NCBI GenBank assembly: GCA_002633025.1
Contig: NMRB01000450.1
Location: forward strand, 59,246 to 123,245
Length of the DNA: 64,000 nucleotides
Reading direction: 5' to 3'
Source of the DNA: Notospermus geniculatus
Lineage: Eukaryota; Nemertea; Pilidiophora; Heteronemertea; Lineidae
Position numbers and translations under genes: made by a program. The stretch's first letter is position 1; each line of letters opens with the position of its first letter. Under the pieces are notes generated by a model. That model did not search any database. It saw only the letters and a program-made list of their open reading frames with translations, and was not told the DNA's origin. This document shows, one piece after another, positions 24,680-35,859 of the stretch.

Positions 24680-25240
24680 TCTAGTATATATAATAATAAC
24701 ATGCGCCTTATATAGCGCAGTATCCAGCCAATACTGGCCGCTCAAAGCGCATGAAAGGCCTCACAGAAAAGAAAATGCTTCAACTGACCCTTGAAGGAAT
24801 TGAGAGAGGTACAGTTCCTCACAGATGCAGGGAGTTGGTTCCACAACTGAGGGGCTCCAACTGAGAAGGCTCTGCCACCGACTGACATGGCATTGGCCTT
24901 AGGAATCGACAGGCGGGGAGCCGAGGACGAGCGGAGAGTTCGTGAAGTAGTATGAATAGTGAGTAGTTCTGAGAGATATGGGGGAGCAAGTTGGCGAAGA
25001 CACTTGTAAGCTAGGAGAAGAACTTTGTACTTGATTCGTTGTTTCACAGGAAGCCAGTGTAAAGACCTAAGTACGGGGGTGATTGACGAGCGTTTCCTGG
25101 ACTTCGTGATTATACGAGCAGCAGAGTTTTGTGCCTTCTGTAACGGTTGGATAGTAGAATTAGGCAGACCAAGAAGGAGCACATTACAAAAGTCCAAGCG
25201 AGAGATGACAAGAGCGTGGGCGTACGACTTCGTATGTCAT
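24680..25240 (-). pseudogene. 5'-truncated L2/CR1-group non-LTR retrotransposon, 3' end of pol
   Basis: The minus-strand frame from about 25237 to the stop at 24742 encodes the C-terminal reverse-transcriptase 'thumb' and following region of non-LTR pol. Visible hallmarks are 'HALVISRLDFCN', 'LLLGLP', 'QNSAARII', 'SLHWLPVKQRI', 'APPYLSELL' and 'FSVGAPQLWNQLP', in the order usual for CR1/L2-group elements. The catalytic YxDD part lies upstream and is absent, so the copy is dead on arrival. After the stop, 'gcgctatataaggcgcatg' and an 'attattatatata' tail match the 3' ends typical of the group. About 165 codons remain and are intact. It is inserted between the two direct repeat copies at 23506 and 25258. 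Confidence 0.88.
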
Positions 25241-25257
25241 GTCACATAATTTAAAAC

Positions 25258-25690
25258 ACATTCGGGGGCTGTGGTGTGTTGGTTGGTAATATGAGCATTC
25301 CGACCACAAAATTGCTTTAGACTCTGTGACAACTCTCGAAATTCCTGTCGTCAGACCCGTGGGCCGGCCTCCAGTCAAACTGCTTCTGCCAAAATCATCG
25401 TGAATACTGTGCGGCCCAAAATTACACGACTAGCTTAGTATAGTGGTCTTTAAGTAGGTCAGTAGGTCATGAAAGTGGGTCAGATAGAATCTAGTTTTCA
25501 TAAGCTTTAGTTTGATACCAAACACGACTACCTTAGCTCTAGCGGTCTTTAAGTAGGTCAGTAGGTCATGAAAGTGGGTCAGATAGAGTCTAGGCTTGAT
25601 AAGCTTCAGTTTGATACCAAACTCGACTACCTTAGCTCTAGCGGAATTTAAGTAGGTCAGTAGGTCATGAAAGTGGGTCAGATGCCCTCA
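25258..25690. repeat. Repeat copy 2: same segment plus tandem units
   Basis: This is a direct duplicate of 23506-23910 with a few substitutions and about 2.5 tandem units of about 100 bp. It ends at 'gtgggtcagatgccctcac'. With copy 1 it brackets the retrotransposon fragment. Confidence 0.8.
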
Positions 25691-25758
25691 CAATAGGCTT
25701 TCATACGTTTCGCGTGGCAAGCCTAAAAAGTGAGATCAACACATTTTCCGCACTCTTT

Positions 25759-26065
25759 GGGTCGTATCCATAAAGCGGTTCTATCGTTAGAACCGTCTTA
25801 GGCCGGTTCCAAGTAGAGTGGTTGACTATACATGTACTTGGAACCGGTGTAACGTTTTCCAGTGAGGCCCGTGTGCCAGTGTGACAATACAATAGATTGA
25901 CGGAATAACCGGCGACTTGACAACGTGCGACACATAGAGAAACAGCGAGTCCGTTTCCCAGTGTGTTCCGAACAATGGGAATCACACAGAAAAACGGCCA
26001 CACTGAAAAATGTTACACCTGCCTAAGACGGTTCTAACGATAGAACCACTTTATGAATACGACCC
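25759..26065. mobile_element. 307-bp TIR element with possible 3-bp duplication
   Basis: The termini 'gggtcgtatccataaagcgg' and the nearly exact complement at the right end bound arms of about 45 bp. 'ttt' occurs on both sides (25756-25758 and 26066-26068). The interior contains a segment ('gtgttccgaacaatgg', 'cacacagaaaaacggcc') whose relatives lie at 13050, 19553 and 50895. It is non-coding. From 26069 to 26460 nothing was recognised. Confidence 0.75.
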
Positions 26066-26469
26066 TTTCAGAATAAGGAAATGAATTGGTGATTTAATAA
26101 AGCGGAATATTATATGGGTGGCAAAGGGTTAATCAGTACATGAAATGAAAAATAAGTACGAGAGCTAAACATAACTCTTGCCAAGAGCCAATAGCTAGCT
26201 CTCCTAAAATAACTCCCATAGTGGAAGCGAGGGGAGTCAACCCTAAATTCGACATGTACATGAACTAGGCCGAGGCCCTGTGTGGCAAGTTTGCAGTATG
26301 CAGGAGAGCAATAAACAGCTCAGCTCTCCTCACCTCACTTTATTCCCCAAACCAACCATAGTCCTAGCTCTGTCATTCTTAGAAGGCCAGGGAGCGCCTC
26401 AAAAATACTGATTTAGAAATAAACAAGTACAGCATTGAACGTCCCCTGTCGCCCCGGGTGCATATCCGA

Positions 26470-27250
26470 CGGTCACGTATTTTGAAGATTCCGTTCAGTG
26501 TTAAAGGCACAATCATAGTTTATGTGATTCGGCTTTTGGCCCCCTGGTGGCAAAGTGGAGAATCAGATTTGGTCGATTCTTTGAAACGACACACCGTTGG
26601 CCCATGATACATCCCTCCACCAAATATGAACCCAAAATGTTCAGTCGTTCCGAAGTTACATAGAGCCGATGGGAACTTTTGTGGATTTTACAAAGTGCCC
26701 CATACAGGGCTGAAAAATCAATTAAACTTTAAAATCCTACGATATATTATGTACCTTGCTACCATAAAAATTTGATGAAATTCCGTTCAGTATTAAAGGC
26801 AAAATCGCAGTTTTTGTGTTTCGGCTTTTTGCCCCCTGGTGGCAAAGTGGATTCTTTCACGCGACACACCTTCGGCCCATGGCACATCCACCCACCAAAT
26901 ACCAACCCAAAATTTTCAGTCGTTCAGAAGTTACAGAGCGGAAGGGAACTTATGTGGTTTTTACAAAGCGCCCGCTACAGGGCTGAGAAATGAATTAAAT
27001 TGAAAATCCGCACAGTATATTATGTACACTTGCTAGATGAGCCTACCATAAAAATTTTGTGAAATTCCGTTCAGTATTTAAGGCGTAATCGCAGTTTTTG
27101 TGTTTTGGCTTTTGGCCCCCTGGTGGCAAAGTAGAGAATCGGATTTGGCCGATTCTTTCACGCGACACACCTTTGGCCCGTGATACATCCCTCCACCAAA
27201 TATGAACCCAAAATCTTTAGTCGTTCATAAGTTATAGAGCGGAAGGGACT
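26470..27250. repeat. Three tandem copies of an about 290-bp unit
   Basis: Units begin near 26484, 26778 and 27061, each with 'gattccgttcag'-like words, then 'ttttggccccctggtggc', 'cgacacacc', 'ccaccaaatatgaaccca' and 'cagtcgttc'. The third is truncated after about 190 bp. Each unit carries 'gccccctggtgg' (26539, 26831, 27115). No coding region is present. Confidence 0.85.
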
Positions 27251-27310
27251 AGTAGCGGCGAGCGCCGACCACCGAGCGCCGAGCGGCATAGGCGGAGGAC
27301 GGCCGGTAAT

Positions 27311-27430
27311 AGGGAGGTTTCGCAAGTGCCCGGTTAGGCCATACGACGACGTTTATCTATTGTTTGGGTATATCTACACAATAGATAAACGTCGTCGTAG
27401 GGCCTAACCGGGCGCTTGCGAAACCTCCCT
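27311..27430. mobile_element. 120-bp hairpin MITE
   Basis: This is an almost perfect palindrome. Arms of about 55 bp ('agggaggtttcgcaagtgcc', 'acgacgacgtttatctattg') surround a loop of about 12 bp. The terminus 'aggga(g)gtttcgcaa' is close to that of the 20712-21103 element, so the two are probably related. Confidence 0.85.
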
Positions 27431-27939
27431 ATTTTCAAGTCACCCTACGAGGGCTCCGGGGGACAATAAATAGGCCTACAGACGCATTCATGACATTGTT
27501 TATAAAGTCAGATTTCCTGGTATTTCCAACCGACCTTTTGTCACGTGCATCACATTATCGTGAATGTGGTTAGAAATGTTGTGTGCACGCCACCCTGAAC
27601 AGCCGACAGTTTCAAGTTCACTACCTGCCATCAACACTAACCACAAGGTGGTGTACCAGAAGGAGTCAGTCTGCTGGAATAGTGCCAGGCAAGTGAGCCA
27701 CAGCCAGTCCAAAATGTAAACAAAGCACACGTATCCACCGTCTAAAAATTGATGACACTACCCTATCCCCACACAAGACGGAACAGCCATTACGGCCATA
27801 GTTGACGTCACAGAGGCGCAAGACTGTACAGTGTATTGATCCGCGAAAATAATGCTGACAAACAATGCGTAAATATCGTGATAGTCGAGAGAAAGTAATC
27901 AAACCAAGACAAATAGTGAAAAGGCACACACTGAGAAGA

Positions 27940-28408
27940 TACCGTAGAGTCGGTTCTATAACATCAATCCAAAATTCAAGATTAGCAACGCCCATTTTAC
28001 TACGTACTGGTCACATGTTGGTCAAGACTGACATTCGTGACGGGGATTTGAATAGGCCGTCAGTACTAGGCGCTGTTACGGATTGTGGTTTCATGGAATA
28101 GAGATCAATTTCACCATGCATTCAAGAATTCCACGGCTCTGTTGTCAGTGGTTGACAAAAGCTTTGGATTTTGCGTGCGTGAGTGCATTCTTTATTGATA
28201 CAAGTTGTATACTGCGGCATTTGAACGACTTCATAGGCCTAGTGATGTCCCACCACCTCATGTCTTATTCGCAAGAAACTGACCAGGCCTTCTCCTGTGC
28301 GCCATTGGTCGATCAATGCAGGCGGGAAACTGGGCTCTGACATAGTAATGAACTGGGGCGGGACTTCGGCATATAATGCATTGATGTTATAGAACCGACT
28401 CTACGGTA
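27940..28408. mobile_element. 470-bp element with 28-bp terminal inverted repeats
   Basis: 'accgtagagtcggttctata' followed by 'acatcaat' at the left is exactly inverted at 28381-28407. The interior shows no gene family signature. No target duplication was found. Confidence 0.7.
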
Positions 28409-28457
28409 ATTCTGCATGAAATCCGGGTGATTTTTGAGGCCAGTAAGTTAGGACTAT

Positions 28458-29010
28458 AGCCCTTTTTACACGGTGCCGGTGCGTTCCGGATCGAGACTAG
28501 ATCGAGGAGGGTTCGGTTATTTTTCCCCGTGTAAAAGCGAAACAACTGACCTCCACCTTCCTCGGGCCAGTTCAGTTCGCCGCGTGAGTCTCGGGAAGAT
28601 GGAGGTAGGTGGAGGTAGGTTCAGGCTGGTTATTCTCTCGTGTAAAAGCGAATCGACCTCCACCGGCCTCGTGCGGGATTGAGCACGCTACATATGAATG
28701 GCATCACTGGCGCATTGCTGTAAGTTACCTGTGGAGAAATCACGCACGAGATTTCTCAAGCACTGCTCATGTTGTTAGAAGCATAGTTTATCGATTTTTA
28801 GTGATTATTTTGGGGATATTTCTTACTTGCGATAACTGTAAATGTTGATACACGCCATCTGATGGCACGCATTTGAACAAACCGACCTCGAACTAGATCG
28901 AGGCGGGTTCGGTAACCCGCACCGTGTAAAAGCGATCAATCCATCCTGAACCGAACCCGCCCGAGGAGGGTGGAGGTAGGTTTCCTCGAACCAGCACCGT
29001 GTAAAAAGGG
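28458..29010. mobile_element. 553-bp TIR element ('agccctttttacacggtg')
   Basis: Ends 'agccctttttacacggtgc' and 'gcaccgtgtaaaaagggct' are inverted repeats. Internally 'gtgtaaaagcga' and 'ggtggaggt(c/a)ggtt' recur several times. A second, inverted copy covers 30603-31288. Non-coding. Confidence 0.8.
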
Positions 29011-29259
29011 CTTATATCGTGAGTGTATTTTTATCTGGTCATTTCGTATTCAAGTCATTTCTCCATTATAAATTTTGGCGTAGTTAGGTCGTCAAGCAAG
29101 AAGTGACAGATTACGGGGGTCCTATTTGGCACTACTTTCTCGTAACGTTAAAGCCATTACTGGCTCGGAGAGAGCAAGGGTCATTTGTAAAGCTACGCTG
29201 GCTAAAGACCAGCGTAGCTAAAAATCGATAAACTATGCTTCTGAGAGGGGGACATCTCA

Positions 29260-29365
29260 CTAGTCCGAAGGTTCACTAGTCCGAAGGTTCACTAGTTCGA
29301 AGGTTCACTAGTCCGAAGGTCCACAAGTCCGAAGGTTCAGTAGGTCGAAGGTTCATTAGTCCGAC
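29260..29365. repeat. Minisatellite 'tagtccgaaggttcac' (left)
   Basis: Seven to eight units of 15-16 bp ('actagtccgaaggttc' with variants) run in this orientation. The complementary array, 'gaaccttcggactagt', lies at 30425-30600, making the pair part of the nested palindrome 28.46-31.29 kb. Confidence 0.85.
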
Positions 29366-29689
29366 TTCTAATTTTCACGATTTACGGGCGCATCAGATTA
29401 ATGACCACGGTTATCCTTTTCATGAGTAATGGTACTGTAGGAGTCGAAAAATTGTATCAAATCGTTTTGATGAAAGATGTCCCCAGCCAACTGTAATTTA
29501 CTCTCGTAGTTGAAGTTGAGTCGGAGTCGGAAAGCATCTTAACCTCTCTATTAACGAAGTGGAATACCAATGTAGAAGCGCATCTGACTTTGATTGTTTG
29601 AAGGACTCAAGATATCTGCGTAAAAAGAGTTGATTTGTTCATCGATCTGGCCTAGGTTATTTCATGTAACGTGAAATGTTTTAGCGGGG

Positions 29690-29825
29690 TCCATACCTAT
29701 GTATCCCGGTACCTATGTATCCCGGTACCTATGTGTCCCGGTACCTATGTGTCCCGGTACCTATGTATCCCGGTGCCTATGTGTCCCGGTACCTATGTAT
29801 CCCGGTACCTATGTGTCCCGGTGTA
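29690..29825. repeat. 17-bp minisatellite 'cccggtacctatgt(a/g)t'
   Basis: About eight tandem units of 'cggtacctatgt(a/g)tcc' run without interruption. The open frame through them is a product of the repeat. The KpnI-type core 'ggtacc' makes each unit partly self-complementary. Confidence 0.9.
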
Positions 29826-29922
29826 ATAGCTGATACTGTCCTCGATGGTATAGTCCTCGGGACTACAACCACAAGCCTCGATCGCAGACAATGCCGTTGA
29901 TACATCGGAGTAGCGTACCCTA

Positions 29923-30098
29923 AAGCTAGAAGCACATGTCCGATAAAAATGGTGCGATTTGCCGCCCGGCAGGGGTGTTTTAGAAATCGACTGGCCCGGA
30001 TAAATGTCGAGTCGACAGCGTTGGGTCAGTCAACTTTAAAAACACCCCTGTCGGACGGCAAATCGCACCATTTTATCGGACATGTGCTTCTAGCTTTA
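29923..30098. mobile_element. 176-bp hairpin MITE
   Basis: The arms 29928-29990 and 30036-30098 are near-perfect complements ('agctagaagcacatgtccga', 'aatggtgcgatttgccg', 'aggggtgttttt'). The loop of about 45 bp contains 'gtcgagtcgac'. It lies at the centre of the 28.46-31.29 kb palindromic complex. From 30100 to 30420 nothing else is recognised. Confidence 0.8.
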
Positions 30099-30424
30099 TA
30101 TGGATCGAACGTCTGCAACGTCGTCGCCAATAATATAGGTCAGTCGGTGGTCCATCTTCTTTAACCGTCAATTTCATGCTAAAATCATAGGGATATCAGA
30201 AAGATATATCGATATACAGCATTGTTTAGAAAACATATCGGACGCTACGCAAAGTGGATGTCCACAGTTTCTCAAGGGAGTAGGCGCCGATATTAATAAA
30301 GATCCACCTACTTTCCCACTTAATTCTGACCCATCCAGTCACCCCAGCCCACCCTCATCCACTTTTAGCTCACAGCACATCCGCAGCCGAACCCATCCAA
30401 TGGACTAGTCAGCCCTCGGACTAT

Positions 30425-30600
30425 TGTACCTTCGATTTAGTGGACCTTCGGACTAGTGAACCTTCGGACTTGTGGACCTTCGGACTAGTGAACCTTCGGA
30501 CCAGTGAACCTTAATTTTCGGACTACTGAACCTTCGGACTAGTGGACCTTCGGACCAATGAACCTTCGGACTACTGAACCTTCGGACTAGTGAACCCTTC
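30425..30600. repeat. Minisatellite 'gaaccttcggactagt' (right, inverted)
   Basis: About ten units of 15-16 bp, the reverse complement of the array at 29260-29365. Variants such as 'ggaccttcggacc' and one 'ttaattttcgg' unit show divergence. Confidence 0.85.
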
Positions 30601-30602
30601 TC

Positions 30603-31288
30603 TCTAACAGCATGAGCAGTGCCTGAGAGATCACGCGCGTTATTTCTTCACAGGTAACTTACAGCAAGTAACGCGATGTCACTCTGGCTGAAAGGGTAAA
30701 TGTCGTCCTGGGTATATACAAAGATTACCCAGGATCTCAGTCTTCACTAAAACAATACCCTGGGTGTAGTTTCGGTACCCGAACATCACCCAGCTTCCGC
30801 AATCTGTGCCTAGGAACGAGTCCTATTTAGAAATCCCACGGAATCTTGCGGTCTCGCGCTGCGGTACTTGTTGAGTGTATATGTTCATGACATTCTTCAG
30901 GCGGTCACGTGACCACGGGCGAGACAATCTCGAATCCAGGTGTCATAGTACGATGCTGTGTGATGTTCGGCTACCGAAAGTACACCCAGGGTATTGTTTT
31001 TGTGAAGATTGAGATCCTGGGTAATCTTTTGTATACCCAGGACGACATTTACCCTTTCAGCGTCACTCTGGGAGCGTGCTCAAACCCGCACGAGGCCGGT
31101 GGAGGTCGGTTCGCTTTTACACGAGACAATAACCGGCCTGCACCTACCTCCACCTTCCCGAGACTCAAGCGGCGAACTAAACTGGCCCGAGGAAGGTGGA
31201 GGTCACTTGCTTCGCTTTTATCCGGGGAAAAATAACCGAACCCTCCTCGATCTAGTCTCGATCCGGAACGCACCGTGTAAAAAGGGCT
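30603..31288. mobile_element. Inverted partial copy of the 28458 element, with an insertion
   Basis: 31063-31288 is the reverse complement of 28458-28690. 30603-30686 is the reverse complement of about 28725-28810. Between these two parts sits the separate 30687-31061 element. The terminus 'caccgtgtaaaaagggct' is preserved at the right end. Confidence 0.8.
30687..31061. mobile_element. 375-bp TIR element with 9-bp target duplication
   Basis: The left end 'gctgaaagggtaaatgtcgt' and the exact complement at the right end open arms of about 100 bp ('cctgggta', 'acccagg', 'aaacaataccctgggtg'). 'gtcactctg' flanks it on both sides (30678-30686 and 31062-31070). It is inserted in the inverted copy of the 28458-family element, so it is younger than that copy. 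Non-coding. Confidence 0.88.
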
Positions 31289-31368
31289 ATTATGTCTGCT
31301 GAAGACTCCTCAATGACAAAATAAAAATCCCCATCAATCCCACTTGGGGAAAATTCTTTACACGCTTT

Positions 31369-32912
31369 TTAGCTCACTGGGGTGAGCTATTACAATGTTG
31401 ATGCGTCCGTCGTCCGTCATCGTCGTTGTCCGTTAGCAGGGCACGTTTCGTAACCGCTGGAGCTATTGATCTGAAACTTGGTACATATATACCCCTAGGT
31501 CCGATGACCCACGACACCAAGTTTCGGTCCCATTCGACTCTCAGTTTGGCCACCAGGTGGCGGAAACCAAAAACACAAAAAGTTGCAATAACTCCTGAAC
31601 TAATGACTAGATCATCTCCAATTTTTTATCATAGGTGTAGCTAATAAGGATACATAACATATATAACGGGTTTTTGATTTGACCTACTTTTCAAGGTCAC
31701 AGAGGTCAAAGTTCGACAAAAGTGACGAACCTACCACAGTTTGTCATTATTTCACCGAGCGACTTCATATCTTGCATAAACATGCATTGGAAGTGTACCT
31801 TAAAAAATACCAAGTTTCGGCCCGATTGGACATCCAGTATGGCCGCCAGGTGGCGTAACCTGAAAATCAAGTAAGTGCTATTACTCGGGAACGGCTTGAC
31901 GCAGAGCGCTCAAATTTGACATTTACCTCCATCTAGATGACCTTTACATGCATTTCAAATTTCGGCATGATTTAACTTCAAACATGGCCACCAGGTGGCG
32001 TAACCCAAAAATCATCAAAGTGCTGTAACTCAGGAACGCCTTAACCCAAAGTGCTCCAACACTTACATCAATTCACTTCACTTCGGGCCCAGAGGCGTAT
32101 CCCTGGAATACCGTTTTCCACTTGTTATCCTGGGCAGCGTATTGCCTAGAGATGTGAGTCTGGGGGAGCAGAACTGACTTCTCCCAAGGGGTTCAGGGTT
32201 TATATACCCTCTCAGTCAACCTGGATCCAGGCATACCCTTACAGTCAACCTGGATCCACAGAGGCACAGTGATTGCTGATTGGTCAGCAGATCACTGGCT
32301 AAAACAAATACCAGAAGGTAAACACACACTGCAGCATTGTGCAATAGTAAAACAATAATACAACACACAGGGAATGCAATGGGAAATATATACATGTACA
32401 GAGAGGAGTAGAAAAGTATGGAAGGATATATACAGATAGGGAGGAGGCAAGTGGCCAATAGCGCATTATTGTCACACTGCCCCCTCAAAAGAAGTGTTGA
32501 TGTCCTCATCAACCAAAAATTATATTTAAAAAAAACAATGTGCTATGTGGCTGGCCCCCTGCAGACGACCTTTATGTCCATGAGAAGTTTTGGCCCGATC
32601 GGACATCCAATATGGCCGCCAGGTGGCGTAACCCGAAAATCATCAAAGTGTAACTCGGGAACAACTTTCCCCAAAGCACTCCAATGTGCTATGTGGCCCC
32701 CTGCAGATGACCTTTATGTGCATGTGAAGTTCCAGCCCGATCAGACATGGCCGATCAGATCATACGGCCGCCAGGTGGCGTAACCCGAAAATCATCGAAG
32801 TCCTACCTGGGAATGACTTGACCCAGATTGCTCATAACTGATATGTACCTCCCTCTGTCATTAGACTATTATGTCCAACCCAGTGAGCACATGGTCCATG
32901 GACCATTTCATT
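31369..32912 (+). mobile_element. Dispersed repeat copy A (motif-array element)
   Basis: It starts 'ttttagctcactggggtgag' and ends with 'ggtccatggaccatttcatt'. The same two ends, inverted, bound 49305-51284. The body has about four units of roughly 170 bp, most containing 'ggccgccaggtggcgtaacc' or 'ggccaccaggtggcg' followed by a 'gtaactcgggaac'-like word. A block at about 32060-32520 is unrelated and probably inserted (it includes two copies of 'agtcaacctggatcca'). No protein-coding gene is visible. Confidence 0.75.
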
Positions 32913-33199
32913 AAACTTTATCGTTGGCCCCATCAACTGAACATTGTACGGGAGAATGAGACCGGATGCAACTTTTGAACGGTTGAATTTACACCCATTA
33001 AATATATTACAAACAGATAGGAACACTGTGCCTCTTATTCGAAAAAAACATGTTTTTTGTAGTTTTTACCTAGTTACGTAATTCGAAATGACTTTTTATG
33101 TATTTTGGCCATTTGGTGTTACTTTCTTTTTGTGTTAATGTCATTTCTTATTACATAAAACAATTAAAAACATGCTTGTCTGCTTCTAAGGTACATGTA

Positions 33200-35395
33200 C
33201 ACCCTTAGTTAAAAATAAATGCCCAGCTAACTTTCCGGCATATCTCCATGAATAATTTTCATAGCCACTTTTTCTTTTCATACGCATAATCTAGGGCCAC
33301 TAGGACACCTTTTAAGGCGGGGGGCTACCTATAGCTGAGCTCATTCCCTAGTGGCAATCCACGGAACTGGCCTTTGTGCGACCAGTCATTCACATTCAGA
33401 TTAAATCCGCTCACCCTGGTATACTGTTTTCGAAAACCAATCTTCAGTGTACGTGCCGACCCTAAATCTTTTGTGTCCACTGCGGGTATTGTTCAGCTCT
33501 GTCACTGGTGCTTTGGTCACAAGTGGCCGAACAGAGTTTACTCAAATGGCGCGAATTATGCAAATCTACATAACAAAGAAGTAACTGGCGAGTGGTATGG
33601 AATTTTTCAAATTTGCAAAACAAGTTTTCTCATTTGTGGACGCATATATTTGAAAAATTTCTTTTGGATGTTATTGCCATATGTGCATTCTAGGGCAACA
33701 CGATCGCCTTTTTTGAATAGTTGGTCGGGAATATGAAATATTTCAAAAACTGTAAATAGAGCCCTTTTTTGGCATTAATTAGTTTATACCAATTAAACGG
33801 AAAGTACTTTCGTAAAAAACGGATCGTTACGCCCTGCAGGCATCAGGCCTGTACCTTACAGACTATGTGGGAAACTGATGTGTCGCATCCCAAGTCTGCA
33901 AAATTGTTTGCGAACTCAAATTTTGACAACCTGTTATAACTTAATTAACTCCATCGTAATTAGTCAAAATGAACAATTCTTTCACAGAACGGGAGCCTAA
34001 AGGTTGTAGCTAAAACATTTCGTTAACATCAGTTTGTTACTTTTTNNNNNNNNNNNNNNNNNNNNNNNNNNNNNNNNNNNNNNNNNNNNNNNNNNNNNNN
34101 NNNNNNNNNNNNNNNNNNNNNNNNNNNNNNNNNNNNNNNNNNNNNNNNNNNNNNNNNNNNNNNNNNNNNNNNNNNNNNNNNNNNNNNNNNNNNNNNNNNN
34201 NNNNNNNNNNNNNNNNNNNNNNNNNNNNNNNNNNNNNNNNNNNNNNNNNNNNNNNNNNNNNNNNNNNNNNNNNNNNNNNNNNNNNNNNNNNNNNNNNNNN
34301 NNNNNNNNNNNNNNNNNNNNNNNNNNNNNNNNNNNNNNNNNNNNNNNNNNNNNNNNNNNNNNNNNNNNNNNNNNNNNNNNNNNNNNNNNNNNNNNNNNNN
34401 NNNNNNNNNNNNNNNNNNNNNNNNNNNNNNNNNNNNNNNNNNNNNNNNNNNNNNNNNNNNNNNNNNNNNNNNNNNNNNNNNNNNNNNNNNNNNNNNNNNN
34501 NNNNNNNNNNNNNNNNNNNNNNNNNNNNNNNNNNNNNNNNNNNNNNNNNNNTTTTTTTAATAATCACTTGTTCGGATTGAAACTGGCACTGTTTTGAAGC
34601 CAATCTGTTTCTTGACACATGAAAATTTTCGGAATGCTAAAATTCCCATTTAAAGCAAAGTTACAGATGATTTTGTAAAATGGTTTTCCCAGTTCTTGCC
34701 ATTCGTTCCAGGCACTCAAGGCACAGGGTTTTAGCATTACCCAGTCGTGAATATTTATTAGCCTCTCAACCACAAAAGGAGCGACTGACATGGAGTAATA
34801 GGCCCCTTGTGAAATTATGAATCGTGTCTCTCACAATAGGCCAACTTGGTGACTGACACACCGGTGTAAGTTGCACTGGGTAATCGTGGTCAACTCCCAT
34901 TGATGCAGGCCTTGTGACAGTCATAAACACCTGCGTAACCTGTTATTGGGATCAACATAAATGTTTGAATAGGCCCCGGTTTGAATAGGCCTTCAATAGA
35001 CTTACTGAATTAGGGCACGTGATCGGGGTATTGATAAAATGTGGCTTGGACTCAACTGGAATTGCGGGGATTTTATTCCACAGAAAAATCATCATAAATC
35101 GTCACAAAGTTGCTCAATTTTGAATTAAAAAAAATTGTATTGTCCAGAAACAGACTGGCTTCAAAACAGTGCCAGTTTCAAGCCGAACAAGTGAGTATTA
35201 AAAAAACATGATATTTTGGCCAAATTTCAAACTTTTGCCAAAAACACAGTTGTGTAATGATTTCATGTTTTATGGTCTTAAAATGTGTCCGAGTGGCCTT
35301 AGATTATGCGTATGAAAAGAAAACGTGGCTATGAAAAATATTCATTGAGATATGCCAGAAAATTAGCTGGGCATTTATTATTGACTAAGGGTGTA
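33200..35395. repeat. 2.2-kb inverted repeat containing the assembly gap
   Basis: The outer arms 33200-33310 and 35283-35395 are inverted copies ('aataaatgcccagctaa', 'cataatctagggccact'-like words). The inner arms, about 34568-34617 and 35140-35195, around 'aaactggcactgttttgaag', are also inverted. The N gap lies between. Apparent open frames through the Ns are meaningless. Nothing else is recognised here. Confidence 0.65.
34046..34551. other. Assembly gap (506 N)
   Basis: A continuous run of N. It is flanked by T-rich bases on both sides (ttttt before and ttttttt after), so its true size and content are unknown. Confidence 0.99.
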
Positions 35396-35693
35396 CCATG
35401 TTTCTATCTATTGGTTTTTTTAATGCATTTATGAGGTGTAAATCCAACAGTTCAAACGTTAGCTGTACATCGGTTTCCATTCTCCTGTGCAAAGCTCTGT
35501 GGACCAATGATAAAGTCAGTTGCAAATATTCAAACCCTAACAAGATGACATTGTAAATGTCGTATGGTTCCCGATGTACAGGTACTTCTACACGAATGGT
35601 ACACTGATAGAGATCAAGATACATTGATAGAGATCAGATACATTGACAGAGATCTAATCAGGATACATTGACCGAGATCAGGATACCTTGATG

Positions 35694-35822
35694 TGATGTG
35701 ATGTGATGTGGTGCGATGCGATATGATGACATGACATTACAAGATTGACATGATATGATATATGATATGATATGATATATGATATATGATATGATATGAT
35801 ATATGATATGATATGATATGAA
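35694..35822. repeat. (GATAT/GATATG)n microsatellite
   Basis: Irregular 'gatatgatatatgatatg' repeats follow 'gatgtgatgtgatgtg'. Low complexity, non-coding. Shorter 'agagatcaggatacattga' repeats precede it (35610-35690). Confidence 0.9.
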
Positions 35823-35859
35823 GATATGAACTTGATCTCATGCCAGTAACTCATCCCAT

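Noticed and set aside
29715-29900. Repetitive 'YVSRYLC/PVPMYP' open frame
   Set aside because: It is a translation of the 17-bp minisatellite.
29260-30600. CRISPR-like short repeats
   Set aside because: Units are contiguous minisatellites without unique spacers, and the DNA is eukaryotic.
34034-34618. Long open frames on both strands
   Set aside because: They run through the N gap; the residues are unknown.
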